Shown one piece after another: positions 63,684 to 64,000 of a DNA stretch of 64,000 nucleotides; positions within the stretch are counted from its first letter, which is position 1; the number at the start of each line of letters is the position of its first letter. The stretch spans positions 1-64,000 of the forward strand of contig NZ_BMVO01000008.1 of assembly GCF_014650755.1 (NCBI RefSeq). The letters are read 5' to 3'. The position numbers and the translations under genes are program-made. A model generated the notes under the pieces. It saw nothing but the letters and a program-made list of their open reading frames with translations. It made no database searches and was not told the origin of the DNA. The stretch is from Streptomyces chryseus. GTDB taxonomy: Bacteria > Actinomycetota > Actinomycetes > Streptomycetales > Streptomycetaceae.

Positions 63684-63929
63684 TCAGTGCTCCACGTCCG
63701 CGTGGCGGTCGTACCGCACCGCTGTCCACAGCAGGAGAGAGCCCTGGACGAGGATGGCCAGCATGCCGATGTTCGTTTCTCCCCACGTGCGGGTGGCCAT
63801 GAACTCGGCGGCGAACAGGGCGAGCAGCAGATGTACGCCGAAGGTCACTCCGTTGACCAGGGCGAAGGACCTGCCTGGGCGGTACGGCTGTGGCCGATGA
63901 TGAAGCCGGGGGGCGTGCTGGCGGGGCAT
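63684..63929 (-). CDS. DUF485 membrane protein (YjcH-like)
   Basis: 81 residues. Two helices (FALVNGVTFGVHLLLALFAA and IGMLAILVQGSLLLWTAVRY) are the DUF485 layout. It is encoded five bases before the symporter and assists that carrier in the acetate-permease arrangement. Confidence 0.85.
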   Translation of the reverse strand: MPRQHAPRLHHRPQPYRPGRSFALVNGVTFGVHLLLALFAAEFMATRTWGETNIGMLAILVQGSLLLWTAVRYDRHADVEH

Positions 63930-64000
63930 GGCGGTCTCCTGGCGGGCGTGTACGCGGCGGGCGGACTGCCCGCGATGCGGGCCACCAGAGCAGCTGCGGC

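Overview
The window is very high in G+C, has typical actinomycete Shine-Dalgarno sites and GTG/TTG starts, and carries many gene families characteristic of Streptomyces (ECF41 sigma factor, DUF5937 regulator, GAF-SpoIIE phosphatases, a Tat-exported hydrolase). It most likely comes from a Streptomyces or close relative, from an accessory-rich part of the chromosome. Roughly ten genes are broken by frameshifts or deletions. No ribosomal RNA, CRISPR array, transposase or integrase was seen; there is one tRNA gene (tRNA-Trp, minus strand).

Layout. 0-6 kb: the end of a DrrAB-type ABC exporter, a VOC protein, a GtrA membrane protein, a HEAT/AlkD-like protein and two uncharacterised proteins. 6-20 kb: a methyltransferase, a divergent LysR/MFS pair, another MFS exporter, lipoproteins, an orphan sugar-binding lipoprotein, a DUF5937 regulator divergent from a Tat-exported hydrolase, and small membrane proteins. 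20-26 kb: a DHFR-like reductase, a MarR regulator divergent from a dienelactone hydrolase across a 17-bp palindrome, an ECF41 sigma factor divergent from two small membrane proteins, and several gene remnants. 26-29 kb: a decayed GNAT gene and a decayed two-component system.

29-42 kb is the most interesting part. It is a dense partner-switching and stress-signalling island with four SpoIIE/PP2C phosphatase genes plus a fifth that is internally deleted, an RsbW-like ATPase, a stressosome operon (rsbR, a split rsbS, rsbT, a degenerate RsbX/SpoIIE-like gene, a phosphatase) and two sister MarR regulators. A 14-bp MarR-like palindrome (TTGCCA-N2-TGGCAA and variants) lies upstream of three separate transcription units here, so the island is probably one regulon. 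Two copies of a 480-700 nt non-coding element flank the PAS-SpoIIE phosphatase gene. The element keeps three hairpins at the same relative places while their loops vary, which suggests an undescribed structured RNA or a non-autonomous repeat.

42-64 kb: a HIT-like protein, an SDR oxidoreductase, a CPT-like phosphotransferase, a MarR-GNAT fusion whose stop codon lies inside an antisense tRNA-Trp gene, decayed TPR genes, a cytoplasmic-looking binding protein, a saccharopine-dehydrogenase-like / amino acid permease / universal stress protein cluster divergent from a TetR regulator, an XRE-cupin regulator divergent from a DHA2-type MFS exporter, a PAP2 phosphatase with DUF3618/DUF4235 envelope proteins, and a DUF485 plus sodium:solute symporter pair (acetate-permease type) at the right edge.
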